DNA from: Pseudomonas pudica
GTDB lineage: Bacteria > Pseudomonadota > Gammaproteobacteria > Pseudomonadales > Pseudomonadaceae
Assembly: GCF_015680405.1 (NCBI RefSeq)
Contig: NZ_JADLJS010000001.1
Span: forward strand, 1 to 64,000
DNA length: 64,000 nt
Direction of reading: 5' to 3'
Below the pieces are notes generated by a model. The model had not been told where the DNA came from and searched no databases. It was given only the letters and a program-made list of their open reading frames with translations. Numbering within the stretch: position 1 is the stretch's first letter; each line of letters begins with the position of its first letter. Shown here piece by piece: positions 54,239 to 63,579 of the stretch. A program made the position numbers and the translations under genes.

Positions 54239-54697
54239 TTATGAACGATTCTCGACGCTCAAGCCCATTAGCACAGCGCCGCTGATCAAAAACAAGGCGG
54301 CTAGGACGCGCTGAGTGTTCAAGGGCTGAAGCGGCAGACCGAACCATCCAAGACGATCAAGCGCAATCGCAGCTACGACTTGGCCAACCATGATCAGCGC
54401 CATCATGCTTGCAGCGCCAATCCTTGGAACAACGGCTGCTGTTGCCGAAAGGATAATCGCACCGCATATCCCACCGATCCAGGCCCACCAAGGCAACCCA
54501 CCCATTTGGGCGGGACGTGGCCATGGCTTATTAGCGAGAAGAGCGACAACAATCAAAATGGCCGTCAGTATCAAAGCAGACAGCGCCGCCGCCCAAATTG
54601 GCCCTCCTATAGCGCGTCCTAGGCGGGCGTTGACCACTGCCTGGAGCGGCATCATGGATCCGGCGAAGATGGCGAAAAGTAAAAACACAACGTGCAT
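54239..54697 (-). CDS. DMT-type membrane protein (YdcZ family)
   Basis: A 152-residue protein with about five hydrophobic helices (VVFLLFAIFAGSMMPLQAV at the N-terminus, LPWWAWIGGICGAIILSA in the middle). It fits the short DUF606/YdcZ family of the drug/metabolite transporter clan, about 140-150 residues. Substrate unknown. It is 110 nt downstream of the porin gene and in the same direction. Confidence 0.82.
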   Translation of the reverse strand: MHVVFLLFAIFAGSMMPLQAVVNARLGRAIGGPIWAAALSALILTAILIVVALLANKPWPRPAQMGGLPWWAWIGGICGAIILSATAAVVPRIGAASMMALIMVGQVVAAIALDRLGWFGLPLQPLNTQRVLAALFLISGAVLMGLSVENRS

Positions 54698-54807
54698 CCA
54701 ACAATGCTCCTGCAGCCGTTTCACTCTGCCTCTGCAGCTGATTCCAAACCGCGACTTGGAGCGGAACCCCAAGCCGCGTTCGGATGCTCGCCGATGAGGA
54801 TGAGCCT

Positions 54808-56169
54808 TTAGAAACTCACATCGAATTTCAGTCCTGCAACCCACGCATCACTGACGTCATTTACACCACCAGGATTTTTGACGAACTGAACGTTGGGGCG
54901 AACAACCAACCACTGAGCCACGGAGAATCCATAGTAAATCTCCACGTTTTGCTCCGATCGCTGAGGCGGAATGTAGCCTGGGTTGTCGTAACCCAAGTTC
55001 CCTGACACCACATTGCTCATCTCTTGACGGTTCCGCACGCGAGAATTCACATGCAAGGTGGAGATGCCGATGCCAATCTCATCGTCCGGGCGTGAGTCGA
55101 AAGGAGCACTGTAGAACGCCCCTACCGAGGCATAACGATCAATGAAGCTGGTTGCTCGATCATGCAGGGTGAGGGTTGCGAAAAGCGTTAGCGCCCGAGC
55201 AGTGTTCTGCGGGTCACGATAAACCTGCTGCTGAGCCACAACCCAGCCGCCATACTTCCCGTCATGCTCTTTGGGGGAGGCGTTACTCAGTGGTAGAGGG
55301 TTACCATCTGTCGCACGGTATACATCATTGCCCGTCCTGCTACTGGTGTAGGCACCCACACGATACACACCAAGCAAGTCATTTGATCCTAGGTGTATCT
55401 GATGCACCGCTTCGACCGGAATTAGGAGGCCCTCCCCTCCACTACCGCTTAGCTTGAAGCCATTCCCCGTCTCCAGGTACGACGGGTTCTGCTCGTACAC
55501 ACCTACCTGGAAGTAGGTATCAGGCGAAAGATGCAGTTTGGCGCGACCGCCCCATTGGCTGACGGGCCAGTTGTAGATAATGTCCCCAGCCCAATCGCCG
55601 GCCTGAGCACCGCAAAACGTCAGGTTCTGGAATTTGCAGGAAAACGTACCAAAGTCTTCGCCCACGGTGACGCGGCCCAGCTTCAGGTCAAGCGCCTTGT
55701 CGAAGAAGCTCTGACGGTACCATGCCTGAGTCAAACGCCACGTCTGCCCCCTGCCCCACACCTCTTGAACTGAGCTGAGCATCCCGCTCCGTGGGTCACC
55801 AATATTTTCCTGGCTGAGGTCATGTCCATTGCGTTCAGTTATGGAAAGTTGAAATTCAGCATCGTCCCACCCAAAGTTTTTTTGGAGATCCAGCGTGGTA
55901 CCCAGGTGAAGTTGATCGGTATACCGCCCGGTTTTGTGGGAGCTGTAGCCCCCACCAATATTGGCAGCCCCTTCACCAACATAGCCCAAGGTGAAACTGT
56001 AACCTTTCTCCAGCAGCTCACTACGCGCTCCGCCCCAATCACCCAACATCCAGGGGGAACTGGAACTGAAAGCTTCTGCCGCTTGTACCGATCCGATGGC
56101 CATGGACAGGATAGATAAGGCTAAGCGGCAGCTTGCTTTGCGGGATATGTTTCCGAAAGGTTGTATCAT
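54808..56169 (-). CDS. OprB-family carbohydrate-selective porin
   Basis: A 453-residue outer-membrane protein. Signal peptide about 1-30 (GSVQAAEA). The mature start SPWMLGDWGGARSELLEKGY is the OprB family signature; many alternating beta strands follow and the chain ends in Phe (FDVSF), as beta-barrel proteins do. It admits sugars or polyols across the outer membrane, and the neighbouring dehydrogenases and permeases fit uptake of such a substrate. Confidence 0.92.
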   Translation of the reverse strand: MIQPFGNISRKASCRLALSILSMAIGSVQAAEAFSSSSPWMLGDWGGARSELLEKGYSFTLGYVGEGAANIGGGYSSHKTGRYTDQLHLGTTLDLQKNFGWDDAEFQLSITERNGHDLSQENIGDPRSGMLSSVQEVWGRGQTWRLTQAWYRQSFFDKALDLKLGRVTVGEDFGTFSCKFQNLTFCGAQAGDWAGDIIYNWPVSQWGGRAKLHLSPDTYFQVGVYEQNPSYLETGNGFKLSGSGGEGLLIPVEAVHQIHLGSNDLLGVYRVGAYTSSRTGNDVYRATDGNPLPLSNASPKEHDGKYGGWVVAQQQVYRDPQNTARALTLFATLTLHDRATSFIDRYASVGAFYSAPFDSRPDDEIGIGISTLHVNSRVRNRQEMSNVVSGNLGYDNPGYIPPQRSEQNVEIYYGFSVAQWLVVRPNVQFVKNPGGVNDVSDAWVAGLKFDVSF

Positions 56170-56649
56170 TCGAATTACCTACTATTGTTTTTGTTTGATA
56201 GGCGAACGGGCAAGTTGGAAATCGGAATGCCCCACAAACTTCTCGGCTGGCAAATAGGCCTCAATGCTTATGGTGTTCGATACAGCGACAGCCTCCAGCA
56301 ACCAAAGTGCTCATTAAATCTCTAAAGAAGGTTAGCTAGATTAAATTGTCGCTGGCGCGATCGTAGAATTATGCAAGCTCCAAAAAAAGCGACAAGGTTG
56401 GAAATCTGTTTTTCACTACCGCACACTCTAAGAACCCACATAGGGGCCTGGCCAAATTGACAAAATATAAAATTCACTTTGCAAAAATAAAAAGGGTTGA
56501 TCATAGCCGCACGCTATGACCAACCAAAAGCGATCACAACACTTAAACCACCGAAGGGAGGCCCAACGGACCTTCTGCTTCCTCAACCAAACCAAAAATT
56601 CGCTATCTTGACTATGTTGTTGAGCATATCCAGGCTATCGTCGGCAACG
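56170..56649. other. Intergenic
   Basis: About 480 nt, clearly A+T-rich (especially 56,320-56,510). It carries the porin promoter and the 3' end of the SDR transcript. No coding signal is visible. Confidence 0.5.
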
Positions 56650-57432
56650 TCAGACAAGGATCATCCCCCCGTCAATTGGAATGATCTGGCCAGTGACATA
56701 GTCAGAGTCGGACGACGCCAAGAACAGTGCGGTGCCGGATATGTCTCCTGGTTGGGCTGCACGTTTCAGCAAAATGGCTTGGGAGAAAGCATCCATAGCT
56801 TCGCCCTCCTTTTCACTCACCCCCATCTCCATCAGATCTTTGTCCAGCTTCGTCCAGAGCGGAGTCGCGACTACACCTGGGGAGAAGCCGTTTACGGTGA
56901 TGCCTTGCGGTGCAAGGGCCCGGGCTCCGGCCTGAGTAAGGGAAATCACAGAGGATTTGCTCGCGCAGTAGGGTGCGAAGTCCGCATAACCCTGTCGGCC
57001 AGCAATCGAGGCGGTGTTGACGATCTTTCCCTTGGTGCCCTGCTTGATCATCTGTCTGGCAGCTTCTTGAATGCCGATGAGGACGCCAAGGCCGTTGACG
57101 CGCATGATCAGATCCCAGTTGCTTTCAGTGATATCCAGGAACGGCATAGGAATGTTCATTCCAGCGTTGTTGAAGTAGCAGTCGAGCTGACCGAACTTAT
57201 CGACGAACCGAGCAATGCCGGCTTGTACGGCCGCCCGATCGGAGACGTCGACCTCAAGCGCTATTGCACGCCCGCCTGCCACCTTTATTTGTTCTGCGGC
57301 ACGTTGCGCTGCACCCAAATTGAGGTCTGCAATCCCTACAGCGGCACCTTCTGCTGCCAAACGCTCAACGATACCCAGGCCGATCCCTTGCGCACCGCCA
57401 GTAACAATAATGCCCTTGCCAGAAAGCTTCAT
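56650..57432 (-). CDS. Short-chain dehydrogenase (polyol/acetoin type)
   Basis: A 260-residue classical SDR. TGGAQGIGLGI (about 11-21), Asp in IADLNLGAA for NAD, NNAGMNIP, catalytic Ser in NTASIAG and YCASKSSVIS (Tyr/Lys, about 157-166), PGVVATPLW. Similar to sorbitol/galactitol and acetoin dehydrogenases. ATG 57432 follows aagggggac; the longer frame upstream is not conserved-looking. Confidence 0.9.
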   Translation of the reverse strand: MKLSGKGIIVTGGAQGIGLGIVERLAAEGAAVGIADLNLGAAQRAAEQIKVAGGRAIALEVDVSDRAAVQAGIARFVDKFGQLDCYFNNAGMNIPMPFLDITESNWDLIMRVNGLGVLIGIQEAARQMIKQGTKGKIVNTASIAGRQGYADFAPYCASKSSVISLTQAGARALAPQGITVNGFSPGVVATPLWTKLDKDLMEMGVSEKEGEAMDAFSQAILLKRAAQPGDISGTALFLASSDSDYVTGQIIPIDGGMILV

Positions 57433-57839
57433 CCCGTCCCCCTTCTTGTTGTGATTATTGCGTAACAGGGAAGCTACCAACGCAGTCCGGGCTGAAAAAG
57501 CCTGATTAAGGAAAACTGTTTTTCGCCATAGGGAAAAGTCAACGCGCCCCTTAAGTACAACCCATAATTTCAAATCGGGAATAATGTATTTCATGAGCGG
57601 TGTTTATCCGGAAGCGCCAAGCCGCTAGGGTCAGACTAACCTACGGTGCCGCTCCGCCAAACTCCAAAAATGAGAGTCGCGCTCCGCATCTGCAGTTTGC
57701 CTTAATTCGATTGGGGTTGCCCCAGAGATCTTTCTAAGTGTTCGCTAACGCGCCCAAGCTGTTTGTTGCCATATCGGTCGCCGTAGGTAGATGAGTCAAA
57801 AACATGCTCCAGTAATAACACTCAATAAGGAGATGGAAC
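57433..57839. other. Divergent promoter region
   Basis: 407 nt between the minus-strand SDR and the plus-strand small ORF and MFS gene. No gene is visible; it likely carries the promoters of both groups. Confidence 0.5.
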
Positions 57840-58001
57840 ATGAGCCAACTAAATGGGGTGTCTTACCAATTACCTGCCGCCCTCGAAGCCACCGCCGCCT
57901 CATCAGGCCTGAGACAAAAGATTTGCCAGATGCTACTCGATTCCGGGGCGATAGGCCAAGACAGACAGGGTAAACGCTTAAATCGCCGCTCCGATCGATA
58001 G
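57840..58001 (+). CDS. Small ORF of 53 residues with a strong ribosome site
   Basis: ATG 57840 follows aataaggagatggaac, one of the best ribosome sites in the island. The product begins MSQLNGVSYQLPAALEATA, is followed by GLRQKICQMLLDSG and ends in a basic tail (KRLNRRSDR). No family is recognised. It stands 95 nt before the MFS gene and may be a small protein, a leader, or the front of a decayed gene. Confidence 0.45.
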   Translation: MSQLNGVSYQLPAALEATAASSGLRQKICQMLLDSGAIGQDRQGKRLNRRSDR

Positions 58002-58096
58002 TCTCCATTTGAGAAGAGGCTCTCGATTAGAAGGTGAACGACTAATCCAATTAAAAACACGCCAAGCTTTAATGGCGTTATGTAAGGTGCCATCAA

Positions 58097-59323
58097 ATGA
58101 AACAAAATCGCTGGGTTGTTCTCGGCGGGTGCTTCCTCGCCTACCTTTTTGACGCAGTCGAAATCACTCTACTCTCCTTGGCCCTCCCATCAGTGCGAAA
58201 CGATATAGGCCTCACCGTCACCCAAGGGGGATTGCTCGTAACAGCGACACTGGTTGGTATCGGTGTAAGCAGCGTTGCCGGCGGGTACGTAGCAGACAAC
58301 TTTGGTAGAAAGAAAGCATTACTCGCCGCTCTTTGCACATTTGGCACCTTCACTGCCGCGCTCTCAGTTGTCCCAAACTTCGCGGGCTTCCTCATTCTGA
58401 GATTCCTTGCCGGGGTTGGTTTGGGTGCGGTGTGGAGTGTGGTTTCAGCCTACATCGTGGAGACCTGGCCAGCAGAGAGCCGTGGCCGTGCCGCAGCGTT
58501 CGTGATCAGTGCATTTCCCGCAGGTGGCGCAGTCGCAGCCTTAATCTCAGGGTATTTCCTTCCTGACTGGCGCACTATGTTCCTGGTCGCAGGAGCTTCT
58601 GTGGCCCTTCCGGTATTGCTCATTTTTATATTTTTCAAAGAGTCCGCGAGCTGGACAGAATCCAGATTAAATGAGACCAGCGATGTTGTCGTACGCGACA
58701 TTTTCAAAGGCGAACTTAAGCGGCGAACCCTCCTGGGCACGCTGATGGCGGCACTGGCATTGACAGGGTACTGGGGAGCCATGACGTGGCTCCCCACCTA
58801 TCTCGCAACCGAGCGCGGCCTTCCTGCCTCCTCCATTGCGATCTTTGTAACGATCCTCAACGTCGGCATGTTCATCGGGTACAACGGATTCGGGCTGCTC
58901 GCTGACTACATAGGCCGGCGCCGCACCATTATCATCACCCTTCTAGGCGTCGCTGTTGTGATGCCGATTTACGCGATAACCCACGAACCCAGCACGTTGT
59001 TATGGCTTGGACCGCTCTTCGGTGTCTTCACCGCATTTTTTGGACTTTTCGGATCCTACCTTGGGGAGCTCTACCCCACTCGTGTGCGCTCAACCGGGGC
59101 GGGCTTCTGCTTCAACGTTGGTCGGGGTGTTTCGGCAATGGCACCATTTGGCCTAGCGGGTATCTCGCATTGGATCGGCTTCAGCGGGGGGTTAATCGTA
59201 TGCGCAGGCTTTTTCGCCCTCGCTGCTGTCGTTGCCCTGAGAATGCCGGTGACTAACGCAGTCATGGCCGAAGTCAGTGCTGAAGACTCGAGTGTATCGG
59301 CGGACGCGCGCTCGCGAGGATAG
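58097..59323 (+). CDS. MFS transporter, sugar/aromatic-acid porter type
   Basis: A 408-residue 12-helix protein. MFS motif A-like GGYVADNFGRKKAL (about 62-75) and a second loop GLLADYIGRRRTI (about 266-278); an Asp and Glu in the first helix (LFDAVEIT) are typical of sialic-acid/AAHS-type permeases. ATG 58097 follows taaggtg. It probably imports the substrate of the cluster. Confidence 0.9.
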   Translation: MKQNRWVVLGGCFLAYLFDAVEITLLSLALPSVRNDIGLTVTQGGLLVTATLVGIGVSSVAGGYVADNFGRKKALLAALCTFGTFTAALSVVPNFAGFLILRFLAGVGLGAVWSVVSAYIVETWPAESRGRAAAFVISAFPAGGAVAALISGYFLPDWRTMFLVAGASVALPVLLIFIFFKESASWTESRLNETSDVVVRDIFKGELKRRTLLGTLMAALALTGYWGAMTWLPTYLATERGLPASSIAIFVTILNVGMFIGYNGFGLLADYIGRRRTIIITLLGVAVVMPIYAITHEPSTLLWLGPLFGVFTAFFGLFGSYLGELYPTRVRSTGAGFCFNVGRGVSAMAPFGLAGISHWIGFSGGLIVCAGFFALAAVVALRMPVTNAVMAEVSAEDSSVSADARSRG

Positions 59324-60160
59324 CCCCACCATCTGCGATAAATCGAATGCCCATACTGGGCATTCGGTGCGCAAGCCCTCTAGATAGAGGCCGATGTCAA
59401 CGGGATTATGCGTTCACTCTCGGAGTCCTTTCCGAGTATCAATAACCACCCGGCTTGGGGCAAGCGTTGACGCCATGGAGATTGACAGGCTGCGCCAGAT
59501 CTCAAAAATCGCGGCAGTAATCAAAATGTGTCACCTCATTCTTGTTTTAGTGGGAGCTGCACCATGATATTCAGGCACGCTAACGAAACAAACGCTTTCG
59601 AGGAATACAGTTTCCGGAAAACAGTTTTTCAGAATTGAATGTATTTAGCGACTAGCTACCACCTTGGAAAGCGGCGTCCTATGACACACACACCCAAAGC
59701 TTGCCTCAAAATTTGGAAACGATTTAACTATTTAAGGAAAATTCTTTCACGCCTGAAAAATAGATTTTCAGTTTCAATTATTTTATTGCTCACCATGAAG
59801 ATATAGCTTGAATCCTAGCTTTGTTGACGCTAGATCCTGCAACGGATTGCTGGAGACTGTCTGAAGAAGCCTGGATGGCTCAGGGCGACTAAGGCAGCAT
59901 ACCTGCGGGTGCTTGCGGCGCCATCAATCATGCGTTGCACTGGGCTATTCAGTCGGAGCTCTCGATCTGGTTGGTGAGAGCCTCACTCTATTACAAGAAA
60001 AAGATTACCAGCCTCTGGGTGGTGAATGAGGTACGACATGCAGAGCTCTCAGCTCAATTCTTAATGCCTCTCCTATGAAGCACCTCGTCCAAGGCGTAGG
60101 TGCCTAACAACAATTAATGATTAGCGGCTCTCCAGCAGCCGCGCTTAGGAGCACACCGAC
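59324..60160. other. Long intergenic region
   Basis: 837 nt between two plus-strand permease genes. It starts with a hairpin (59344) and becomes A+T-rich at 59,640-59,830, where the fucP-like promoter may lie. No gene, tRNA or recognisable mobile element was seen. Confidence 0.5.
59344..59366 (+). terminator. Hairpin after the MFS gene
   Basis: Perfect stem CGAATGCCC/GGGCATTCG with a 5-nt loop, 21 nt past the stop. No T tract, so a stabiliser or weak terminator. Confidence 0.5.
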
Positions 60161-61438
60161 ATGCCAGCACCGATTGAAAACTCGGGATCGATAACACTTG
60201 AAACGACCGGAAAAAGCCTGCTTTGGCCTATCGTGTTCACTACCAGCCTCTTTCTCATGTGGGGCCTCTCCTATGGTCTCCTGGACGTCCTGAACAAGCA
60301 TTTCCAAGAAGTGCTGCACATCGACATGGCCCGCAGCACCTTACTGCAGTTCGCCTACTTCGGATCCTACGCCATCATGTCCTGGCCAGCAGGTCGAATG
60401 ATGGAGCGCTTCGGTTACAAGAAGTCCATCCTTTTCGGACTGTCGCTGTATGCGCTCGGCGCCTTCATGTTCATTCCTTCAGCAGCAGCTACCAGCTTCG
60501 AGCTCTTCGTACTTTCGTTGTTTGTCCTCGCGAGCGGCCTGTGCTTCATCGAGACCACTGCAAGCCCCTACGTGACTCTGCTGGGTGACGCTAAGACCGG
60601 CGATCGCCGTATCGCGGTCGCTCAGTGTTTCTTCGGCGTTGGAGCATTCTTGGGCCCCATCATTGGCGGGTCACTGTTCTTTGGCTTGGAGCCTACGGCT
60701 CGCGAAGGTCTGCGTACCGTCGAACTGACCTACGCCGCAATTGGCGCCTGTGTACTGGTGTGGGCATTTGTGATCAGTCGCGCCTGGCTGCCCGAGGCAA
60801 AAAAAATTCCAGTCGAAGGCTTGAAGGTCTCTCCAGCCAAGCCACTGTACAAGCAGCGCCACTTTGTATGGGCCGTCGTCGCTCAATGGTTGAGTGTGGG
60901 CGGCCAGATTGGTCTGGGCGCACTGTTCATCAACTTCGCTGTGGAAAACTGGGCAGATCTCACCTCTGAAAGAGCGGCATACCTCCTCTCGGTTGGCATG
61001 GCGCTCTTTTTGGCTGGCCGATTTGTCTCCACTGCGCTCCTGGGTAAGTTCTCCTCCAATGCGATCCTGGCAGCTTTCGGCATGCTGAACGTCATCCTAA
61101 CCCTGCTGGTGGTTCTGGATGTTCCGAAAGCATCAACATTCGCATTGATCGGAACCTTCTTCGGCTGCGGCGGAACTTACGCTTACATCTTCGCCTTGGG
61201 CCTGCGCGGTCTCGGTGCAAATACCAAACGTGGCGCAGCCGCACTCGTGTTCGGCGTATCGGGCGGTGCAATCATCCCTCCTATCATGGGATTGATCGCA
61301 GACGCATTCGGTATTAACTACGCCTTCCTTGTGGTCACCCCGTGTTACATCGTGGTCGTGCTGTTCGCCTTGAAATTTTACAAGCCCGTGGAACAAACAC
61401 AGGACACCAGTGGCATGAGGCTTGGTGCTACTACCTGA
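60161..61438 (+). CDS. FucP-type sugar:H+ symporter
   Basis: A 425-residue MFS protein of the fucose/galactose/glucose subfamily: LFLMWGLSYGLLDVLNKHFQ (about 31-50), ASGLCFIETTASPYV (Glu involved in proton coupling, about 127-141), and GVGAFLGPIIGGSLF. FucP imports L-fucose and related 6-deoxy or pentose sugars. No fucose isomerase or kinase is nearby, so another sugar or an oxidative route is likely. Confidence 0.9.
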   Translation: MPAPIENSGSITLETTGKSLLWPIVFTTSLFLMWGLSYGLLDVLNKHFQEVLHIDMARSTLLQFAYFGSYAIMSWPAGRMMERFGYKKSILFGLSLYALGAFMFIPSAAATSFELFVLSLFVLASGLCFIETTASPYVTLLGDAKTGDRRIAVAQCFFGVGAFLGPIIGGSLFFGLEPTAREGLRTVELTYAAIGACVLVWAFVISRAWLPEAKKIPVEGLKVSPAKPLYKQRHFVWAVVAQWLSVGGQIGLGALFINFAVENWADLTSERAAYLLSVGMALFLAGRFVSTALLGKFSSNAILAAFGMLNVILTLLVVLDVPKASTFALIGTFFGCGGTYAYIFALGLRGLGANTKRGAAALVFGVSGGAIIPPIMGLIADAFGINYAFLVVTPCYIVVVLFALKFYKPVEQTQDTSGMRLGATT

Positions 61439-62084
61439 GAAGCATGATCCTGCTGAAATGTGGGGCCCTCTGCGGCCCCATTTTTATTATTCCTCAGGAT
61501 TGAAGACGTCCTGCCTTCACTAGATGCCAAAACGCCAGTTGCTGTTTTTCCCCCTTGAAATCCTCCCCAAGCGGAAGCACTCATATTTTCAGTTTTGACA
61601 AAGTGAATTCCAAGGCCGGCATTTATCGAGGAAGGCTGCATCGCTACCATCACAACAGCCTGGAGCGCTGCACATAACCTAAGACGCAGCGGACACTGAT
61701 AAAAACAAATCCTGAAGGTGTTTCTCCGTGACTGGGTCGCTCGAAGACGTATCGCTAGGCCATAGCATGTCCTCCAGCTATGACGGCGTCAGCACCCACA
61801 TCACCGGTAGTCCATCTTCAGCAGGTTTCATATCTCTCAGTGTCTCGCGTATCTAGGTTCGCCATGGTTCTACCAAAGCACAAGACGCGCCTTTGATCCG
61901 GATAGATCAAAGTACTAAACCTATGTTGCTATCAGTTGCCGAGCCCCCGTGACTGCCCCAGGGCAAAGTGGACGGGTCTCAAATACATAACTTGAAGCGG
62001 TAAAGAACTCAACAATAAATGGTGCGGCGCCGATTGCACCGAAATACCGAGCCGTCATTGCTGATGGCCCTAGGAGAGATGCAG
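61439..62084. other. Intergenic
   Basis: 646 nt. Apart from the terminator at 61461 nothing coding or structural is evident; the promoter of the zinc dehydrogenase is expected near its 3' end. Confidence 0.5.
61461..61487 (+). terminator. Rho-independent terminator of the FucP-like gene
   Basis: Stem TGGGGCC/GGCCCCA followed by TTTTTATTATT, 22 nt after the stop. Confidence 0.88.
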
Positions 62085-63071
62085 ATGAAAAGTGTAGTTT
62101 TTGAAGCTCCTAAACAGCCTGTTGTCAAAGAGCTTCCGCGCCCAGAAATCGATGAGAACGAGGTTCTCATCGAAATGGCTGCGGTTGGCGTTTGTCACTC
62201 GGACTACGAGCTGCTCGATGGCCGCTACATCATTCCGATCTCTTACCCAGTCACGCCTGGCCACGAATGGTCGGGCCGGATCGCGGCAGTTGGCAAGTCC
62301 GCACACGGATTTAGTGTTGGAGACCGCGTGACCGGTGAATGCGTGGTGGAGCTACCCGATGCCCTGCATCATTTCGGGTTCTCACTGGACGGCGCCTACT
62401 CTCAATTCTTCAAAGCTCGACCAGAGTGGCTGCACAAACTGCCTGACGGCGTTGATGATCTTACCGCCTCTTTGATCGAACCCTTCACCTGCGGCTACTA
62501 CGCCATCAAGAAGGCCGGCGGCACCGATGCCGCTCAGACCGTGGTGGTATCGGGTGGCGGCACCATTGGGCTCATGGCGGCCGCTGCCGCTATCGGTTCG
62601 GGGGCGCGCACCATCGTCATTGATCCGATCGCACACCGTCGCGAAGCCGCGCTGAAGTTGGGGGCTGACCTGGCTTTTGATCCAACCGAAGGCTCGGTAA
62701 TTGACAAAGTCATGGCTGCCACTGACGGCGTCGGCGCTGATCTGGTCGTCGAAGCCTCCGGTCACGACGCGTCCTTGAGCGTGGTCTTTGACCTCGTCCG
62801 CGAAGAAGGCCGCATCGCCATGGTGGGCATCAGCATCAATCGACCCATCACAGCTCAACTGGGCAAGATTCAGTCTCGCAATCTTACCATTGTCGGCTGC
62901 ATCGGCTCGCCAGGCGTTTGGCCTGATGCCATCAAATTCCTGGAGCGCACCAAACTCGACCTGTCGCCAATTCGTACCCACGTATTTCCCCTCGAGAATG
63001 CGCTGGACGCACTGGAGCAGGGCCGTCGTGCGGATGAATGCATCAAGGTAACCATCACCAACAAAGCCTGA
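62085..63071 (+). CDS. Zinc-type medium-chain alcohol/polyol dehydrogenase
   Basis: A 328-residue dehydrogenase. Catalytic zinc site VGVCHSDYELLDG (Cys about 37) and TPGHEWSG (His-Glu about 62); Rossmann motif VVSGGGTIGLMAAAAA. The usual four-Cys structural-zinc loop is absent (GECVVELPDALHHFG in its place), giving a protein shorter than the 340-350 norm. ATG 62085 sits 7 nt after ggagag; ATG 62079 is also in frame. Placed after the FucP-like permease, it probably performs the first oxidation of the imported sugar or polyol. Confidence 0.88.
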   Translation: MKSVVFEAPKQPVVKELPRPEIDENEVLIEMAAVGVCHSDYELLDGRYIIPISYPVTPGHEWSGRIAAVGKSAHGFSVGDRVTGECVVELPDALHHFGFSLDGAYSQFFKARPEWLHKLPDGVDDLTASLIEPFTCGYYAIKKAGGTDAAQTVVVSGGGTIGLMAAAAAIGSGARTIVIDPIAHRREAALKLGADLAFDPTEGSVIDKVMAATDGVGADLVVEASGHDASLSVVFDLVREEGRIAMVGISINRPITAQLGKIQSRNLTIVGCIGSPGVWPDAIKFLERTKLDLSPIRTHVFPLENALDALEQGRRADECIKVTITNKA

Positions 63072-63340
63072 TGTTCCACAGCGGGGAAGCGCGTCGCACG
63101 CGTGCTTCCCTTCTCTCCCCTCCCCTCGACCTCCCTGACCTCTCTCGGATGATTTGGAACCTCAAAGCCTCCGTCAGCTCCTCCGGTTCACGACGCTTTC
63201 GCTGGAATATGAACTCTGCCAGTAGTGGTACAGGCACAACTGAGCCTCGGGCCGTCAATCAGCGTGGCCGCCTTAACTAATGAAAATCATTCCAATACCT
63301 TTGAATTAATACCCAAGGACTGTCGATGATCACGGGAAAC

Positions 63341-63450
63341 TGCTCCTCACTTGACCAAGCTTTTGCTTCTCACTTGAGTACCTGTTTGCATTCGACTTGA
63401 CCAGCCATCTGCATCATATGTGACCAGCGCCCGGTTACGTCTTGACCGGC
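63341..63450. repeat. About 22-23 bp imperfect tandem repeats, transposon-end-like
   Basis: ACTTGACCA or close variants occur at about 63,349, 63,372, 63,394, 63,418 and 63,440, each mostly preceded by TGCnTC-type bases. Spacings of 22-24 bp resemble transposase-binding arrays at the ends of IS21- or Tn7-like elements. No transposase gene lies alongside. Confidence 0.5.
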
Positions 63451-63494
63451 AGAGATCGACCCATAGCAACCGGTGAGCCGAACAACAATCTTTT

Positions 63495-63579
63495 TGGGAG
63501 CGGGCGCGCCCGCGAAGAAACCAACGCGGAGCCTGGCACCCGCTGCGCCGGTGTTCGCGGCTAAAGCCGCTCCCACAGT
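63495..63579. repeat. REP-like inverted pair
   Basis: tgggagcgggcgcgcccgcg at the left and gcggctaaagccgctcccaca at the right, the first REP-type sequence since 39.3 kb. Confidence 0.65.
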
